From JANNSX01 sp963741525 (lineage in GTDB: Bacteria > Pseudomonadota > Alphaproteobacteria > Rhizobiales > Hyphomicrobiaceae): 64,000 nucleotides of DNA. The DNA lies in the NCBI GenBank assembly GCA_963741525.1, contig CAVUIW010000001.1, positions 124,001 to 188,000 of the forward strand, given 5' to 3'. Shown piece by piece: positions 8,610 to 17,139 of the stretch. A model generated the notes under the pieces. The model made no database searches, was not told the origin of the DNA, and was given only the letters and a program-made list of their open reading frames with translations. The translations under genes and the position numbers were made by a program. Each line of letters starts with the position of its first letter. Position 1 is the stretch's first letter.

Positions 8610-9911
8610 ATGACGAAGCTTGCAGCCGTCAGCACGGCCGGCAGCCGCGATCGCGGCAAGGACCTGTACGAAATCGGCGAAATTCCTCCACTCGGCCATG
8701 TGCCGAAGAAGATGTACGCCTGGGCCATCCGGGCCGAGCGGCACGGCAATCCAGACACCGCCATGCAGGTCGAGGTGGTGCCGACCTGGGAGCTCGACAG
8801 CCACGACGTGCTGATCCTCGTGATGGCGGCCGGCGTCAACTACAACGGCGTCTGGGCGGCGCTCGGCACGCCCATCTCCCCCATCAAGGATGTCCACAAG
8901 AACCCATTCCACGTCGCGGGCTCGGACGCCGCCGGCATCGTCTATGCGGTCGGCTCCAAGGTGAAGCGCTGGAAAGTCGGCGATGAGGTCGTCATCCACT
9001 GCAACCAGGACGACGGGGACGATGAAGAGTGCAACGGCGGCGACCCGATGTTCTCGCCCTCGCAGCGCATTTGGGGATACGAAACTCCGGACGGCTCATT
9101 CGCCCAGTTCGCCCGCGTGCAGGACCGCCAGCTCATGGAGCGGCCGAAGCATCTGACCTGGGAAGAGAGCGCTTGCTACACGCTGACGCTCGCCACCGCC
9201 TACCGCATGCTGTTCGGCCATCGCCCTCACATTCTGCGGCCCGGCCATAACGTGCTGGTCTGGGGCGCGTCGGGCGGCCTCGGCTCCTTCGCCGTGCAGC
9301 TCTGCGCGACGGCGGGCGCAAACGCCATCGGCGTCGTCGGCGAGGACGACAAGCGCGATTTCGTCATGCAGCTCGGCGCCAAGGGCGTCATCAACCGCAA
9401 GAAATTCAACTGCTGGGGCCAGATGCCGAAGGTCGGCACGCCCGAGTACGACGCCTGGGCGAAAGAGGTCCGTGGCTTCGGCAAGGCGATCTGGGAAATC
9501 ACCGGCAAGGGCAACAATGTCGACTTCGTCTTCGAGCATCCGGGCGAGGCGACGATCCCGGTATCGCTGTTCGTCGTGAAGCGCGGCGGCATGGTCGTCA
9601 TTTGCGCCGGCACGACGGGCTACAATCTGACGCTCGACGCCCGCTATCTGTGGATGCACCAGAAGCGCGTGCAGGGCTCGCACTTCGCAAACCTCCTGCA
9701 GGCAGCTCAAGCCAACAAACTCGTCGTCGACCGCCGCATCGACCCTTGCATGTCCGAGGTCTTCCCCTGGGAGCAGATCCCCAAGGCGCATATGCGGATG
9801 CTCAAGAACGAGCACAAGCCGGGCAACATGGCCGTGCTCGTCTCGACACCGCACACGGGGATCAGAACCTTCGAGGACGCGATAGAGGCCAGCAGGCAGC
9901 GATTCGGTTGA
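8610..9911 (+). CDS. ccr: Crotonyl-CoA carboxylase/reductase
   Basis: Medium-chain dehydrogenase/reductase (433 aa) that carboxylates crotonyl-CoA with CO2 and NADPH to (2S)-ethylmalonyl-CoA, the defining reaction of the ethylmalonyl-CoA pathway for acetyl-CoA assimilation. Residues around VNYNGVWAALG (N79) and RIWGYETPDGSFAQF (E158) fall in the CO2-pocket regions of characterised enzymes. VWGASGGLGSFAVQL is the NADPH Rossmann loop, and an insertion with FNCWGQMPKVGTPEYDAW is typical of Ccr rather than plain quinone reductases. Length and both ends match the family. It is divergent from, and about 0.7 kb from, the ethylmalonyl-CoA mutase gene; the 8311-8609 gap carries a palindrome that may bind a pathway regulator. 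Followed by a copy of the 100-bp repeat. Confidence 0.93.
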   Translation: MTKLAAVSTAGSRDRGKDLYEIGEIPPLGHVPKKMYAWAIRAERHGNPDTAMQVEVVPTWELDSHDVLILVMAAGVNYNGVWAALGTPISPIKDVHKNPFHVAGSDAAGIVYAVGSKVKRWKVGDEVVIHCNQDDGDDEECNGGDPMFSPSQRIWGYETPDGSFAQFARVQDRQLMERPKHLTWEESACYTLTLATAYRMLFGHRPHILRPGHNVLVWGASGGLGSFAVQLCATAGANAIGVVGEDDKRDFVMQLGAKGVINRKKFNCWGQMPKVGTPEYDAWAKEVRGFGKAIWEITGKGNNVDFVFEHPGEATIPVSLFVVKRGGMVVICAGTTGYNLTLDARYLWMHQKRVQGSHFANLLQAAQANKLVVDRRIDPCMSEVFPWEQIPKAHMRMLKNEHKPGNMAVLVSTPHTGIRTFEDAIEASRQRFG

Positions 9912-9925
9912 GGCAGCGGCGCTTA

Positions 9926-10027
9926 GGGTGTTTCCGTTTTTCGTTAATTCACTCCAACACCCTAACTCCTTGGTTTGCCGTGCTTCTTATCGGAAAACCG
10001 CTTCGCACTTTTCCGGAAGCACTCTAG
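9926..10027. repeat. Dispersed ~100-bp intergenic repeat, copy 2
   Basis: Nearly identical to copy 1 at 611: GGGTGTTTCCGTTTTTCGTT start, CGGAAAACCGC...TTTTCCG arm, GAAGCACTCTAG end. It fills the gap between the convergent ccr and metZ genes, and its terminal CTAG supplies the metZ stop codon (TAG on the minus strand, 10026-10024). It may serve as a two-way transcription end. Confidence 0.87.
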
Positions 10028-11223
10028 ATCGCGCCGAGCGCCCGCTCCATGTCTTCCGCCAGATCCTCGCTCGCCTCCAAGCCGACGGACAAGCGCACCA
10101 GACTCTCGCCGATGCCGAGCTCGGCGCGTACCTCTGGCGTCAGGCGCTGGTGCGTGGTGGTTGCCGGATGGGTGACGAGGCTCTTGGCGTCGCCGAGATT
10201 GTTGGAAATCTTGATGACCTTTAGTGCATTCAAAAAGCGGAAGGTCGCCTTCTTGTCGCCGTCGACCTCGAAGGCGACAAGCGTGCTGCCGCCCGCCATC
10301 TGCCGCTTCACCAAAGCGTGCTGAGGATGATCGGGGCGGCCGGGATAGAGCACGCGGCGGATGCGTGGGTGTTTCGCGAGACCGTCGGCGAGTGCCGCTG
10401 CCGAAGCTGTTGAGGCCGCGACACGGATCGGCAGCGTCTCCAGGCCCTTCAGCATCACCCAGGCATTGAACGGCGATAGCGACGGGCCTGTCTGGCGGAT
10501 GAACACCTGCAGGTGCTTGTCGACGAACTCTTGCGAAGACAGCACGACGCCACCAAGGCACCGGCCTTGGCCATCGATATGCTTGGTGGCCGAATAGACG
10601 ACAATGTCGGCACCGAGCTGTAGCGGTTTCTGCTGCATCGGAGTCGCAAAGACATTGTCGACCACGACGAGGGCGCCGTGTTTGTGGGCGATTTCGGATA
10701 CGGCTGCGATGTCCACGAGCTCGAGAGTTGGATTGGTCGGCGTCTCGAAAAACACCATACGCGTGTTGGGCCGGATGGCGGCGGCGAAGGCCTCTGGGCT
10801 GCGGCCATCGACGAGTGTCGAGGCGATACCGAAGCGCGGACACAGATCCTCGACGATGTAGCGGCAGGAGCCGAACAGCGCGCGCGCCGCGACCACATGG
10901 TCGCCGGCCTTGAGATACGACAGCAGCGCGGCATTGACGGCCGCCATGCCGGTCGCCGTTGCCCGGGCGGCTTCGGCGCCCTCGAGCAGGCGAACGCGCT
11001 CCTCGAACATGGTGACGGTCGGGTTGCCGAAGCGGGAGTATTGGTAGCCGGGGTCTTCGTTCTTGAAGCGCGCTTCCGCCTGTTCAGCCGAGTTGTAGAC
11101 GAACCCCTGCGTCAGATAGAGCGCTTCCGAGGTCTCGCCGAAGGGCGAGCGGAGCGCACCGCCGTGGACCAGCAGCGTTTCTGGGCGAAGCCCCTTCTGG
11201 AAAGTGTCGTCGGACCGGCTCAT
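10024..11223 (-). CDS. metZ: O-succinylhomoserine sulfhydrylase
   Basis: PLP-dependent Cys/Met-metabolism enzyme (399 aa) that makes homocysteine from O-succinylhomoserine and sulfide in methionine synthesis. The PLP lysine is K214 in YSATKHIDGQGR, preceded by the cofactor Asp in VVVDNVFATP. RFGNPTV near residue 64 is the conserved substrate-side motif of the family. ATG 11223 with GGAGG seven bases upstream is the start; an upstream in-frame extension lies in the riboswitch leader and is not coding. Expression is controlled by the SAM-II riboswitch at 11365-11312, as expected for a methionine gene repressed by its end product SAM. The stop is provided by the adjoining repeat. Confidence 0.93.
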   Translation of the reverse strand: MSRSDDTFQKGLRPETLLVHGGALRSPFGETSEALYLTQGFVYNSAEQAEARFKNEDPGYQYSRFGNPTVTMFEERVRLLEGAEAARATATGMAAVNAALLSYLKAGDHVVAARALFGSCRYIVEDLCPRFGIASTLVDGRSPEAFAAAIRPNTRMVFFETPTNPTLELVDIAAVSEIAHKHGALVVVDNVFATPMQQKPLQLGADIVVYSATKHIDGQGRCLGGVVLSSQEFVDKHLQVFIRQTGPSLSPFNAWVMLKGLETLPIRVAASTASAAALADGLAKHPRIRRVLYPGRPDHPQHALVKRQMAGGSTLVAFEVDGDKKATFRFLNALKVIKISNNLGDAKSLVTHPATTTHQRLTPEVRAELGIGESLVRLSVGLEASEDLAEDMERALGAI

Positions 11224-11311
11224 GGCCACCCTCCTTGTTGGCGCAACAGCGCCAAAAGAAAACCCCGGCCGGGCGAAGGCGGTCGCGCCGAAACCGAGGC
11301 GGGTGCGACGG

Positions 11312-11365
11312 CCCTTTAGCAATTTGTTTTACGTGGCTGCAAGCCGGCCGGCCCAAATCACCACG
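11312..11365 (-). promoter_or_regulatory. SAM-II riboswitch in the metZ leader
   Basis: On the minus strand the leader reads CGTGG-TGATTTG, a C/G-rich segment, GCTTGCAG-CCACG, then TAAAACAAATTGCTAAAGGG. CGTGG (11365-11361) pairs with CCACG. The GTGATTTG...CTTGCAG...GCTAAA words are those of the SAM-II H-type pseudoknot known from alphaproteobacterial met genes. It lies about 90 bases before the metZ start. SAM binding is expected to hide the ribosome site or favour early arrest; the 14-base GGCGC...GCGCC hairpin between the aptamer and the Shine-Dalgarno may be the expression platform. Confidence 0.87.
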
Positions 11366-11497
11366 GCGTCATTGGCTTGGCGCACGTTCTACGGCGAACC
11401 GGTATCCACTTCGCCTGAACGTGCGCTGACCGCATGGGGATTAAGCGGAAGGGACGCATTGGCGTCAAGGGGGGATTGGGTTAGGCGTGTCGGCAGC

Positions 11498-12613
11498 ATG
11501 AAGAAAGCAAAAGACACGGCTATGTCGACGCCCCAGGGCATCCTGCCGGCCAAGCAGATCCGCGCGCTCATCGACAAGGGCGAGATCACGCTCGCGCTGC
11601 CCCCCGCCGAAGGTCAGATCCAGCCGGCAAGTCTCGACCTGCGCCTCGGCCGCGAGGCGATTCGCATCCGCGCGAGCTTCCTTCCAGGCCCCGGAAACAA
11701 AGTGGAGGCCAAGCTCGCGGATCTGGCACTGCACCGGATCGATCTTACAAGCGGCGCGGTGCTCGAAACGGGCTGCGTTTATCTCGTGCCGCTCTTGGAA
11801 AGCCTCGCGCTCGGCAAGGACCTTTCGGCGGCAACAAACCCGAAGAGCTCGACCGGCCGGCTCGACGTATTCACCCGCGTCATCGCCGATGGTGCCGGAG
11901 CCTTTGACCAGGTTCCCGCGGGTTACCGTGGCCCGCTCTACGCCGAGGTCTGCCCGCAGACCTTCCCGATCGTCGTGCGCACCGGCTCCCGGCTCTCGCA
12001 AATCCGCTTTCGCCTGGGCGACGCACCCACCAGCGATGCCGAGGTGCTCGAGCTGCACAAGACGATCGGCCTCGTTTCGGGGGGCGAAGCCGATATCGAC
12101 GGCGGCGTCGGCCTGACCGTCGATCTTTCGGGCGGCGCCGATGGCCTCGTAGGCTATCGCGCCAAACGCCACACCGGCCTTGTCGATGTCGACAAGCCGG
12201 GCGCCTGCCGCGTCGACGACTACTGGGAGCGCATCACCAGGATCGAAAATGGCCGGCTGATACTCGACCCGGACCAGTTTTACATCCTGGCCTCCAAGGA
12301 GGCCGTGACCGTGCCGCCGACGCATGCCGCCGAGATGGTGCCGTTCAATCCGCTGGTCGGAGAGTTCCGCGTCCACTATGCGGGCTTCTTCGATCCGGGT
12401 TTTGGTTATGCCGGGGCGGGCGGCAAGGGTTCGCGGGCCGTGCTGGAGGTGCGCTCGCACAAGGTGCCCTTCATCCTGGAACACGGGCAGATGATCGGCC
12501 GCCTCGTCTACGAGCGCCTGACGGAAACCCCCGACCAACTCTACGGTCAGGGCATCAAGTCGAACTACCAAGGCCAGGGATTGAAGCTCTCGAAGCATTT
12601 CCGGGCGGATTGA
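11498..12613 (+). CDS. dcd: 2'-deoxycytidine 5'-triphosphate deaminase, long form
   Basis: About 370 residues, the double-length alphaproteobacterial dCTP deaminase made of two trimeric-dUTPase-like folds. The first half contains EGQIQPASLDLRLG, matching the conserved QP-S-DLRLG motif of dCTP deaminases, and SSTGRLDVFTR. The second half contains VPFNPLVGEFRVHYAGFFDPGFG and LEVRSHKVPFILEHGQ. It produces dUTP from dCTP for thymidylate synthesis. ATG 11498 and ATG 11522 are both possible starts; neither has a strong ribosome site, and the in-frame region further upstream overlaps the riboswitch and metZ on the other strand, so it is unlikely to be coding. Divergent from metZ. Confidence 0.88.
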   Translation: MKKAKDTAMSTPQGILPAKQIRALIDKGEITLALPPAEGQIQPASLDLRLGREAIRIRASFLPGPGNKVEAKLADLALHRIDLTSGAVLETGCVYLVPLLESLALGKDLSAATNPKSSTGRLDVFTRVIADGAGAFDQVPAGYRGPLYAEVCPQTFPIVVRTGSRLSQIRFRLGDAPTSDAEVLELHKTIGLVSGGEADIDGGVGLTVDLSGGADGLVGYRAKRHTGLVDVDKPGACRVDDYWERITRIENGRLILDPDQFYILASKEAVTVPPTHAAEMVPFNPLVGEFRVHYAGFFDPGFGYAGAGGKGSRAVLEVRSHKVPFILEHGQMIGRLVYERLTETPDQLYGQGIKSNYQGQGLKLSKHFRAD

Positions 12614-12631
12614 TCCGAGAGGGGACCTTGC

Positions 12632-12741
12632 TAGTACCCCATCGCAGAATTGAGTGCCACACGTGGTGGCACGAAAATGCCGCGTGAATCGGGTACTTCA
12701 GCCAAAAAGCTAGTACCAGCCATTTCTGATGGCGGGTACTA
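12632..12741. mobile_element. Two tiny IS630-like palindromic elements
   Basis: Both are bounded by the GTACC...GGTAC ends that also bound the IS630 copy at 20837-21986. The second, GTACC at 12713 to GGGTAC ending 12739, is 27 bp, has an inner CCAT/ATGG stem and is flanked by TA on both sides, as expected for IS630/Tc1-type insertion. The first spans GTACCCC at 12634 to CGGGTAC ending 12696 and encloses a GTGCCAC/GTGGCAC hairpin (12654-12672) that could also terminate dcd. Probably non-autonomous or internally deleted derivatives. Confidence 0.55.
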
Positions 12742-12754
12742 GGCTTCATCGGCC

Positions 12755-12797
12755 GCGGTCGTAGTTCAATGGCAGAACGGCAGCTTCCAAGGCTGCC
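12755..12797 (+). pseudogene. Truncated tRNA-Gly 5' half
   Basis: The first 34 bases (12755-12788) equal the intact tRNA-Gly at 22205 except at one position: acceptor strand, D-arm and 5' anticodon stem. The anticodon arm is altered (GCAGC-TTCCAAG-GCTGC would present CCA), and no matching T-arm or acceptor 3' strand follows; the sequence instead runs into the kinase remnant. It is best read as a broken tRNA-Gly, probably of the UCC isoacceptor, and not functional. Confidence 0.65.
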
Positions 12798-12833
12798 ACT
12801 TCTGAGGGCGGTGGCGGTTGAAGCCACGACCTG

Positions 12834-13216
12834 TGATGCGTGACATCGACGTTGCCGCGGGACGTGACCTTGACGGCGTTCGAGATCAGGGACTTGAGGC
12901 TTTGCTGCTGTTGCTTGGGGTCGCTCTCCATGGAGTGCGGCAGCCCGTCGCCAAACTGCGCATGGAAAGGTGGCGATGTGGCTTCAGCAACATGCCGGAA
13001 ACTGCGATCAGTGGCATCGCGGATGGTCACGAAGGGCATGTCCGCCATCTCTACCATAACCTTGACATCCTCGATCTTCGAGAGGTCGAGGATGTCATTG
13101 ATGAGGTTGAGGAGGCCGCTGCCGGAAGAGTTAATGCCACGTGAGAACTCGACCTGCCTATCGGAGGGTGTATTGGGCTCGGCCAAATGCTGGCTGGGAA
13201 CGAGCATTGAATTCAT
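12834..13216 (-). pseudogene. Hybrid histidine kinase remnant
   Basis: Read on the minus strand, this piece carries LLNLINDILDLSKIED, the second helix of a HisKA dimerisation domain. After a degenerate linker it has LKSLISNAVKVTSRGNVDV, the N-box start of the HATPase domain (normally NLLSNAxKFT). The phospho-His helix and everything after the N-box are absent, and key residues are eroded. It abuts the broken tRNA-Gly, so this is a junction of scrambled remnants rather than a gene. The following 13217-13497 shows no further homology except the leader of the transporter operon. Confidence 0.65.
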
Positions 13217-13497
13217 GGCTTTCCGATTTCTTGATGCTCGGAGCCAGGATGTTTCTCACTCTCCACGAACTCAATACCAACGCCCCAAAAGTCTGGCGCA
13301 CTCACGAAACCGCACCAAGGGCCCTAGCAGGGCAGTCGAGATTGAAATACGCTGGTCAGCGGCCGTCCCGAATGCAATTCGCCGTGGGCATACCTCTCTT
13401 GAGCCACGGCGTGGCTGACGGATCCGCCGAGAATGCAATTATCGCCATTAAGGCGAGGCGGCGAGACTTGGGCTCGCCGCGGAGGAAGGAGCCAAGG

Positions 13498-15045
13498 ATG
13501 TTTCGGATCTCGAAATGGACGGCGGCGGCGCTATTCGGCGCGGCGAGCGTGTTCGCTCTGCCGATGCCTCAATCGCTCGCCGACACGAGCACGATCACCG
13601 TCGTCGACGGTATCGACGTGAAGGACTGGGACACGAGCCTGACCTACGGGCACGAGTCCTACGTCATGAACAACATTTACGACCCGTTGCTTCGTTACAA
13701 TACGGCAACGGGCAAGCTTGAGCCGGCGTTGGCGACCGAGTGGAAGGTCAGCGACGACGGCCTGAAGTGGACCTACAAGATACGCGAAGGCGTCAAGTAT
13801 CACAGCGGCGAGGCGGTCAACGCGAAGTCGATTGCAGCCGCGCTGCAATACTACATCGCCGGCGGCAAGGGCCCGCACTATCTCTGGGAAGGCGCGACGG
13901 TAGAGGCGCCCGAAGAGTATACGCTGACGATCACGACGAAACGTCCGCTGCCGATCGATCTCATCTCCTCGGGCTCTTATGCGTGCATGATTGCCTCTCC
14001 CTCGATGATCGCAAAAGGCTCTGAAGAAATTCAAAAGGGTCTGGCCGACGGCACGGGTCCCTATAGGCTCGTGCAGTGGGTTCCCAACCAGCAGATCGTG
14101 CTCGAGAGGAACAAGGACTATTGGGGCGGCTGGAGCGGCGGCGAGGCCGACCGGATCATCGTCCGGATTGTCAGCGAGATCTCGACGCAACTGCAGATGC
14201 TGCGCTCCGGCGAGGCCGACATGACCTTCGCCACGATCCCCTTCGACATGCTCGACACGCTGAAGCAGGATCCGAATCTCAAGGTTGCTGTGATCGATTC
14301 CTGGCAGTATCTGGCGGGCCCGATCAACACCAAGAAGGCACCGACGGACAATCTCAAGATCCGCCAGGCCATCCTTCGACTGATCGATTACGAGACCATC
14401 GCGACGCAGATCTATGCAGGTCTTGCCTCGGTTCCGAAGGCTGGAACGCCGATGGCAATGCCCGGAATCCGGGAGATGAACATTCCGAAGTTCAACATCG
14501 AGGAAGCCAAGAAGCTCATCGAGGAGTTGGGTGTGCCGGCTGATCAGCGGAAGATCACCTGGGTTGCCTATGGTGGTGTCGACGTGCTGAAGAACGTCGC
14601 GCTACTCTTCCAGTCCAACGCCAAGAAGGCCGGTCTCGAGGTCGAGATCGTCCAGGGCGACTGGGGCGTGATGTGGGACAAGCAGAAGAAGCTCGAGACT
14701 TCTGCGAACGTCTATCCCTACCGCAACTGGCCCGACTACGCGACGATCCAGCCCTCAGCCATGCTGAAGACACAGAAGGATGGCGAGGTCAGCTTCAACT
14801 TCGCCTACTACTCCGATCCCGCGGTCGATGCATTGATCGACGAGGGCACGGCGATGGAGGCCGTCGACAAGACCAAGAGCGCCGAGGCCTGGAGCAAGGC
14901 CTATCAGAAGGCCATCGACGACGGCGCCCAAGTGAACATCGCCGACACCAAGCGCGTCATCGCTCATCGGTCTGTTCTCGAGAACATCGTCACCGACGCG
15001 GCCTATGAGACGGTCTTCTTCCGCTTCCTGAAGAAGACGCAGTAG
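13498..15045 (+). CDS. Peptide-type ABC transporter substrate-binding protein (family 5)
   Basis: A 515-residue periplasmic solute-binding protein of the SBP_bac_5 group, which carries di- and oligopeptides, opines and similar molecules. A basic N-terminus (MFRISKW), hydrophobic segment and cleavage near SLADTS form a Sec signal peptide. Family motifs include GHESYVMNNIYDPLLRYN, the stretch around WTYKIREGVKYHSGE, GTGPYRLVQW and DYWGG. ATG 13498 follows GGAGGAAGGA at 13481-13490; the longer open frame upstream is not coding. It is the first gene of a six-gene transporter/amidase operon, so the ligand may be an amide. Confidence 0.9.
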   Translation: MFRISKWTAAALFGAASVFALPMPQSLADTSTITVVDGIDVKDWDTSLTYGHESYVMNNIYDPLLRYNTATGKLEPALATEWKVSDDGLKWTYKIREGVKYHSGEAVNAKSIAAALQYYIAGGKGPHYLWEGATVEAPEEYTLTITTKRPLPIDLISSGSYACMIASPSMIAKGSEEIQKGLADGTGPYRLVQWVPNQQIVLERNKDYWGGWSGGEADRIIVRIVSEISTQLQMLRSGEADMTFATIPFDMLDTLKQDPNLKVAVIDSWQYLAGPINTKKAPTDNLKIRQAILRLIDYETIATQIYAGLASVPKAGTPMAMPGIREMNIPKFNIEEAKKLIEELGVPADQRKITWVAYGGVDVLKNVALLFQSNAKKAGLEVEIVQGDWGVMWDKQKKLETSANVYPYRNWPDYATIQPSAMLKTQKDGEVSFNFAYYSDPAVDALIDEGTAMEAVDKTKSAEAWSKAYQKAIDDGAQVNIADTKRVIAHRSVLENIVTDAAYETVFFRFLKKTQ

Positions 15046-15102
15046 CAGGCTCGCCGGAGGGGGTGGCCGCACGGCCGCCCCTTCCGGTATCGAGGTGACA
15101 GT

Positions 15103-16119
15103 ATGACACGTTACATCCTTCAACGGGTCATCCTGCTGATCGGCACGCTGATCGGCGTGCTGACGGTCACGTTCTTTCTGACGCGCATCTTGCCTGGCTC
15201 TCCCGAGGCGATGATCCTCGGGCGGCGGCCAACGGCCGAGCAGATCGAGGCCGTCAGGCGCGATCTCGGTCTCGACCAGCCGCTCATCATTCAATTCGCG
15301 CGCTTCGCCGGCGAGATGGCGCAAGGTAAGTTCGGCAAGAGCTTTCTGACGAACCAGCCGGTGCTCCGGGATATCGGCGACCGCCTGATGGCCACCGTCG
15401 AGCTGACGACACTCGCCATGCTCGCGATCATATTACTGGGAATCCCGATCGGCGTGCTCTCCGCCGTGAAGGCGAACAAGCCCATCGATCACGTCGTTCG
15501 ATCGCTCTCCGTCATGGGCGTGGCGCTGCCCTCCTTCATGCTCGGCATGATGCTGCAGATGTTGTTCTACGGCTATCTCGGCTGGCTGCCGCTGCAGGGG
15601 CGCATGACCTCGACCGTGCTACTCGATCACCCGTTCCCGCATGTGACCGGCCTTTATCTCGTCGACACCCTGATCGCCGGCGATAGGGTGGCATTCTGGG
15701 ACTCGGCGGCCCACCTCGTCTTGCCGATGCTGACGCTGACGCTCGCATTGTTGCCCATCGTCGCGCGTACGACGCGCAATCTGATGGTCGAGGTGCTGAG
15801 CGAGGAGTACATCCGCACCAACTTCGCGTATGGCCTGCCGCGCCGGCAAATCTATTTCCGCTATGCGCTCAAGGCGACGCTGATCCCGCTCCTGACGGTG
15901 ATCGGATTAACCTATGGCTACATGCTGGGTGGCGCCATCGTCGCCGAGTATGTTTTCGACTGGCCGGGCATCGGCAGCTATGTCGTCCGCGCCATCATCC
16001 AATCCGACTATCCGGCGGCCATCGGCGTCACGCTGTTCATCGCCGCGGCCTATCTCGTCATCAATCTCATTGTCGATCTTCTCTACTTCGTCGTCGATCC
16101 GAGGCTCAGGACGTCATGA
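15103..16119 (+). CDS. ABC transporter permease, DppB type
   Basis: Integral membrane permease of 338 residues with the N-terminal MTRYILQRVILLIGTLIGVL segment, then GRRPTAEQIEAVRRDLGLDQP and a BPD_transp_1 domain. The EAA-type coupling loop is around RTNFAYGLPRRQIYFRYALK. It is subunit B of the dipeptide-type importer and pairs with the next gene, whose ATG overlaps this stop (ATGA at 16116). Start ATG 15103 has GAGGTGA ahead. Confidence 0.92.
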   Translation: MTRYILQRVILLIGTLIGVLTVTFFLTRILPGSPEAMILGRRPTAEQIEAVRRDLGLDQPLIIQFARFAGEMAQGKFGKSFLTNQPVLRDIGDRLMATVELTTLAMLAIILLGIPIGVLSAVKANKPIDHVVRSLSVMGVALPSFMLGMMLQMLFYGYLGWLPLQGRMTSTVLLDHPFPHVTGLYLVDTLIAGDRVAFWDSAAHLVLPMLTLTLALLPIVARTTRNLMVEVLSEEYIRTNFAYGLPRRQIYFRYALKATLIPLLTVIGLTYGYMLGGAIVAEYVFDWPGIGSYVVRAIIQSDYPAAIGVTLFIAAAYLVINLIVDLLYFVVDPRLRTS

Positions 16120-17006
16120 CCGTCGAAGCTCTGCAGACGCCCGTGCAAGCGGAACGCCGTGTCACGTTCGGGATGCGGGTTGCGCATTTCGCGCGCAACA
16201 ATGTGCTTTTCGTCATCGGCAGCGTAATGTTCATTACCATCGTGCTGCTGGCGATCCTGGCACCCTGGATCGCACCCTACGATCCGACCGAGATCATGTT
16301 CCTCGACAAGCTCAAGGTCCCGAGCGCCGATCACCTGATGGGCACGAACGAGCTCGGCCAGGACATCTTCAGCCAGGTGCTCTACGGCGCCCGGGTCTCG
16401 CTCATGGTCGGCGTCGTCGTTACGACGTTGTCGATCGTCATCGGCGTCCCGATCGGACTCGTCGCCGGCTACTACGGCGGCAAGGTCGATACGATCTTCA
16501 TGCGGTTGTCGGATGTTTTTCTCGCCTTCCCGCCACTGCTGCTGCCGATCGCCATCACGGCGGCGCTCGGCGTCGGCATCTACAATGCCATGATCGCGCT
16601 CGCCATCTCCTACTTCCCCTGGTACTCGCGTATCGTCCGGGGCGCGGTCATCCGGGTGAAGAACGAACTCTACATCTCGGCCGCGCGCTCGATGGGGGTA
16701 TCGAGTGGCCGCATCATGCTCCGCCACGCTCTGCCCAACTCGACGACGCCCATCATTGTTCAGGGCTCGATGGATTTCGGCTATGCGATACTCGCCTGTG
16801 CATCGCTCAGCTTCATCGGCATCGGGGCGCAACCGCCGACGCCGGAGTGGGGTCTGATGGCCGCGGAGTCGCGCGAGCGCTTCATCGATGCCTGGTGGAC
16901 GGCCATGTTCCCGGGCCTTGCGATCTTCGTCACCGTGCTCGCCGTCAATCTCATCGGCGACGGCATCCGCGATATTCTCGACCCTAAACAGACATCGAGC
17001 CACTGA
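16116..17006 (+). CDS. ABC transporter permease, DppC type
   Basis: Second permease (296 aa) of the importer. An N-terminal cytoplasmic tail is followed by a membrane segment (LFVIGSVMFITIVLLAILAP), the OppC_N feature MGTNELGQDIFSQVLYGARVSL, and a BPD_transp_1 domain with EAA loop around ISAARSMGVSSGRIMLRHALPN. Near the end IGIGAQPPTPEWGLM is typical of DppC. Overlaps the upstream permease by four bases. The 133-base gap that follows holds a small perfect hairpin (GGCGACC/GGTCGCC, about 17042-17058) that might modulate read-through into the ATPase genes. Confidence 0.92.
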   Translation: MTVEALQTPVQAERRVTFGMRVAHFARNNVLFVIGSVMFITIVLLAILAPWIAPYDPTEIMFLDKLKVPSADHLMGTNELGQDIFSQVLYGARVSLMVGVVVTTLSIVIGVPIGLVAGYYGGKVDTIFMRLSDVFLAFPPLLLPIAITAALGVGIYNAMIALAISYFPWYSRIVRGAVIRVKNELYISAARSMGVSSGRIMLRHALPNSTTPIIVQGSMDFGYAILACASLSFIGIGAQPPTPEWGLMAAESRERFIDAWWTAMFPGLAIFVTVLAVNLIGDGIRDILDPKQTSSH

Positions 17007-17139
17007 TGCGGGGGGCTGGACGGATGCGCGAGAACTGTGGGGGCGACCGGCGGTCGCCGCTCTCGAGGCTTGGGAAAAAAATTAAGAGGGACGATCGCCG
17101 GTCGCTCCTACAAGTGGTCCATGTCGTCGTAGGCGCCGT

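Noticed and set aside
11204..11497. Upstream extension of dcd and of metZ into their shared gap
   Set aside because: Both extensions cross the SAM-II riboswitch and have no homology; genuine starts are nearer the conserved N-termini.
12755..12832. A functional tRNA at 12755
   Set aside because: The anticodon arm is altered and no T-arm or complementary acceptor strand follows; only the 5' half is tRNA-like.
13141..13497. Upstream extension of the peptide-binding protein
   Set aside because: The signal peptide and a strong ribosome site place the start at 13498.
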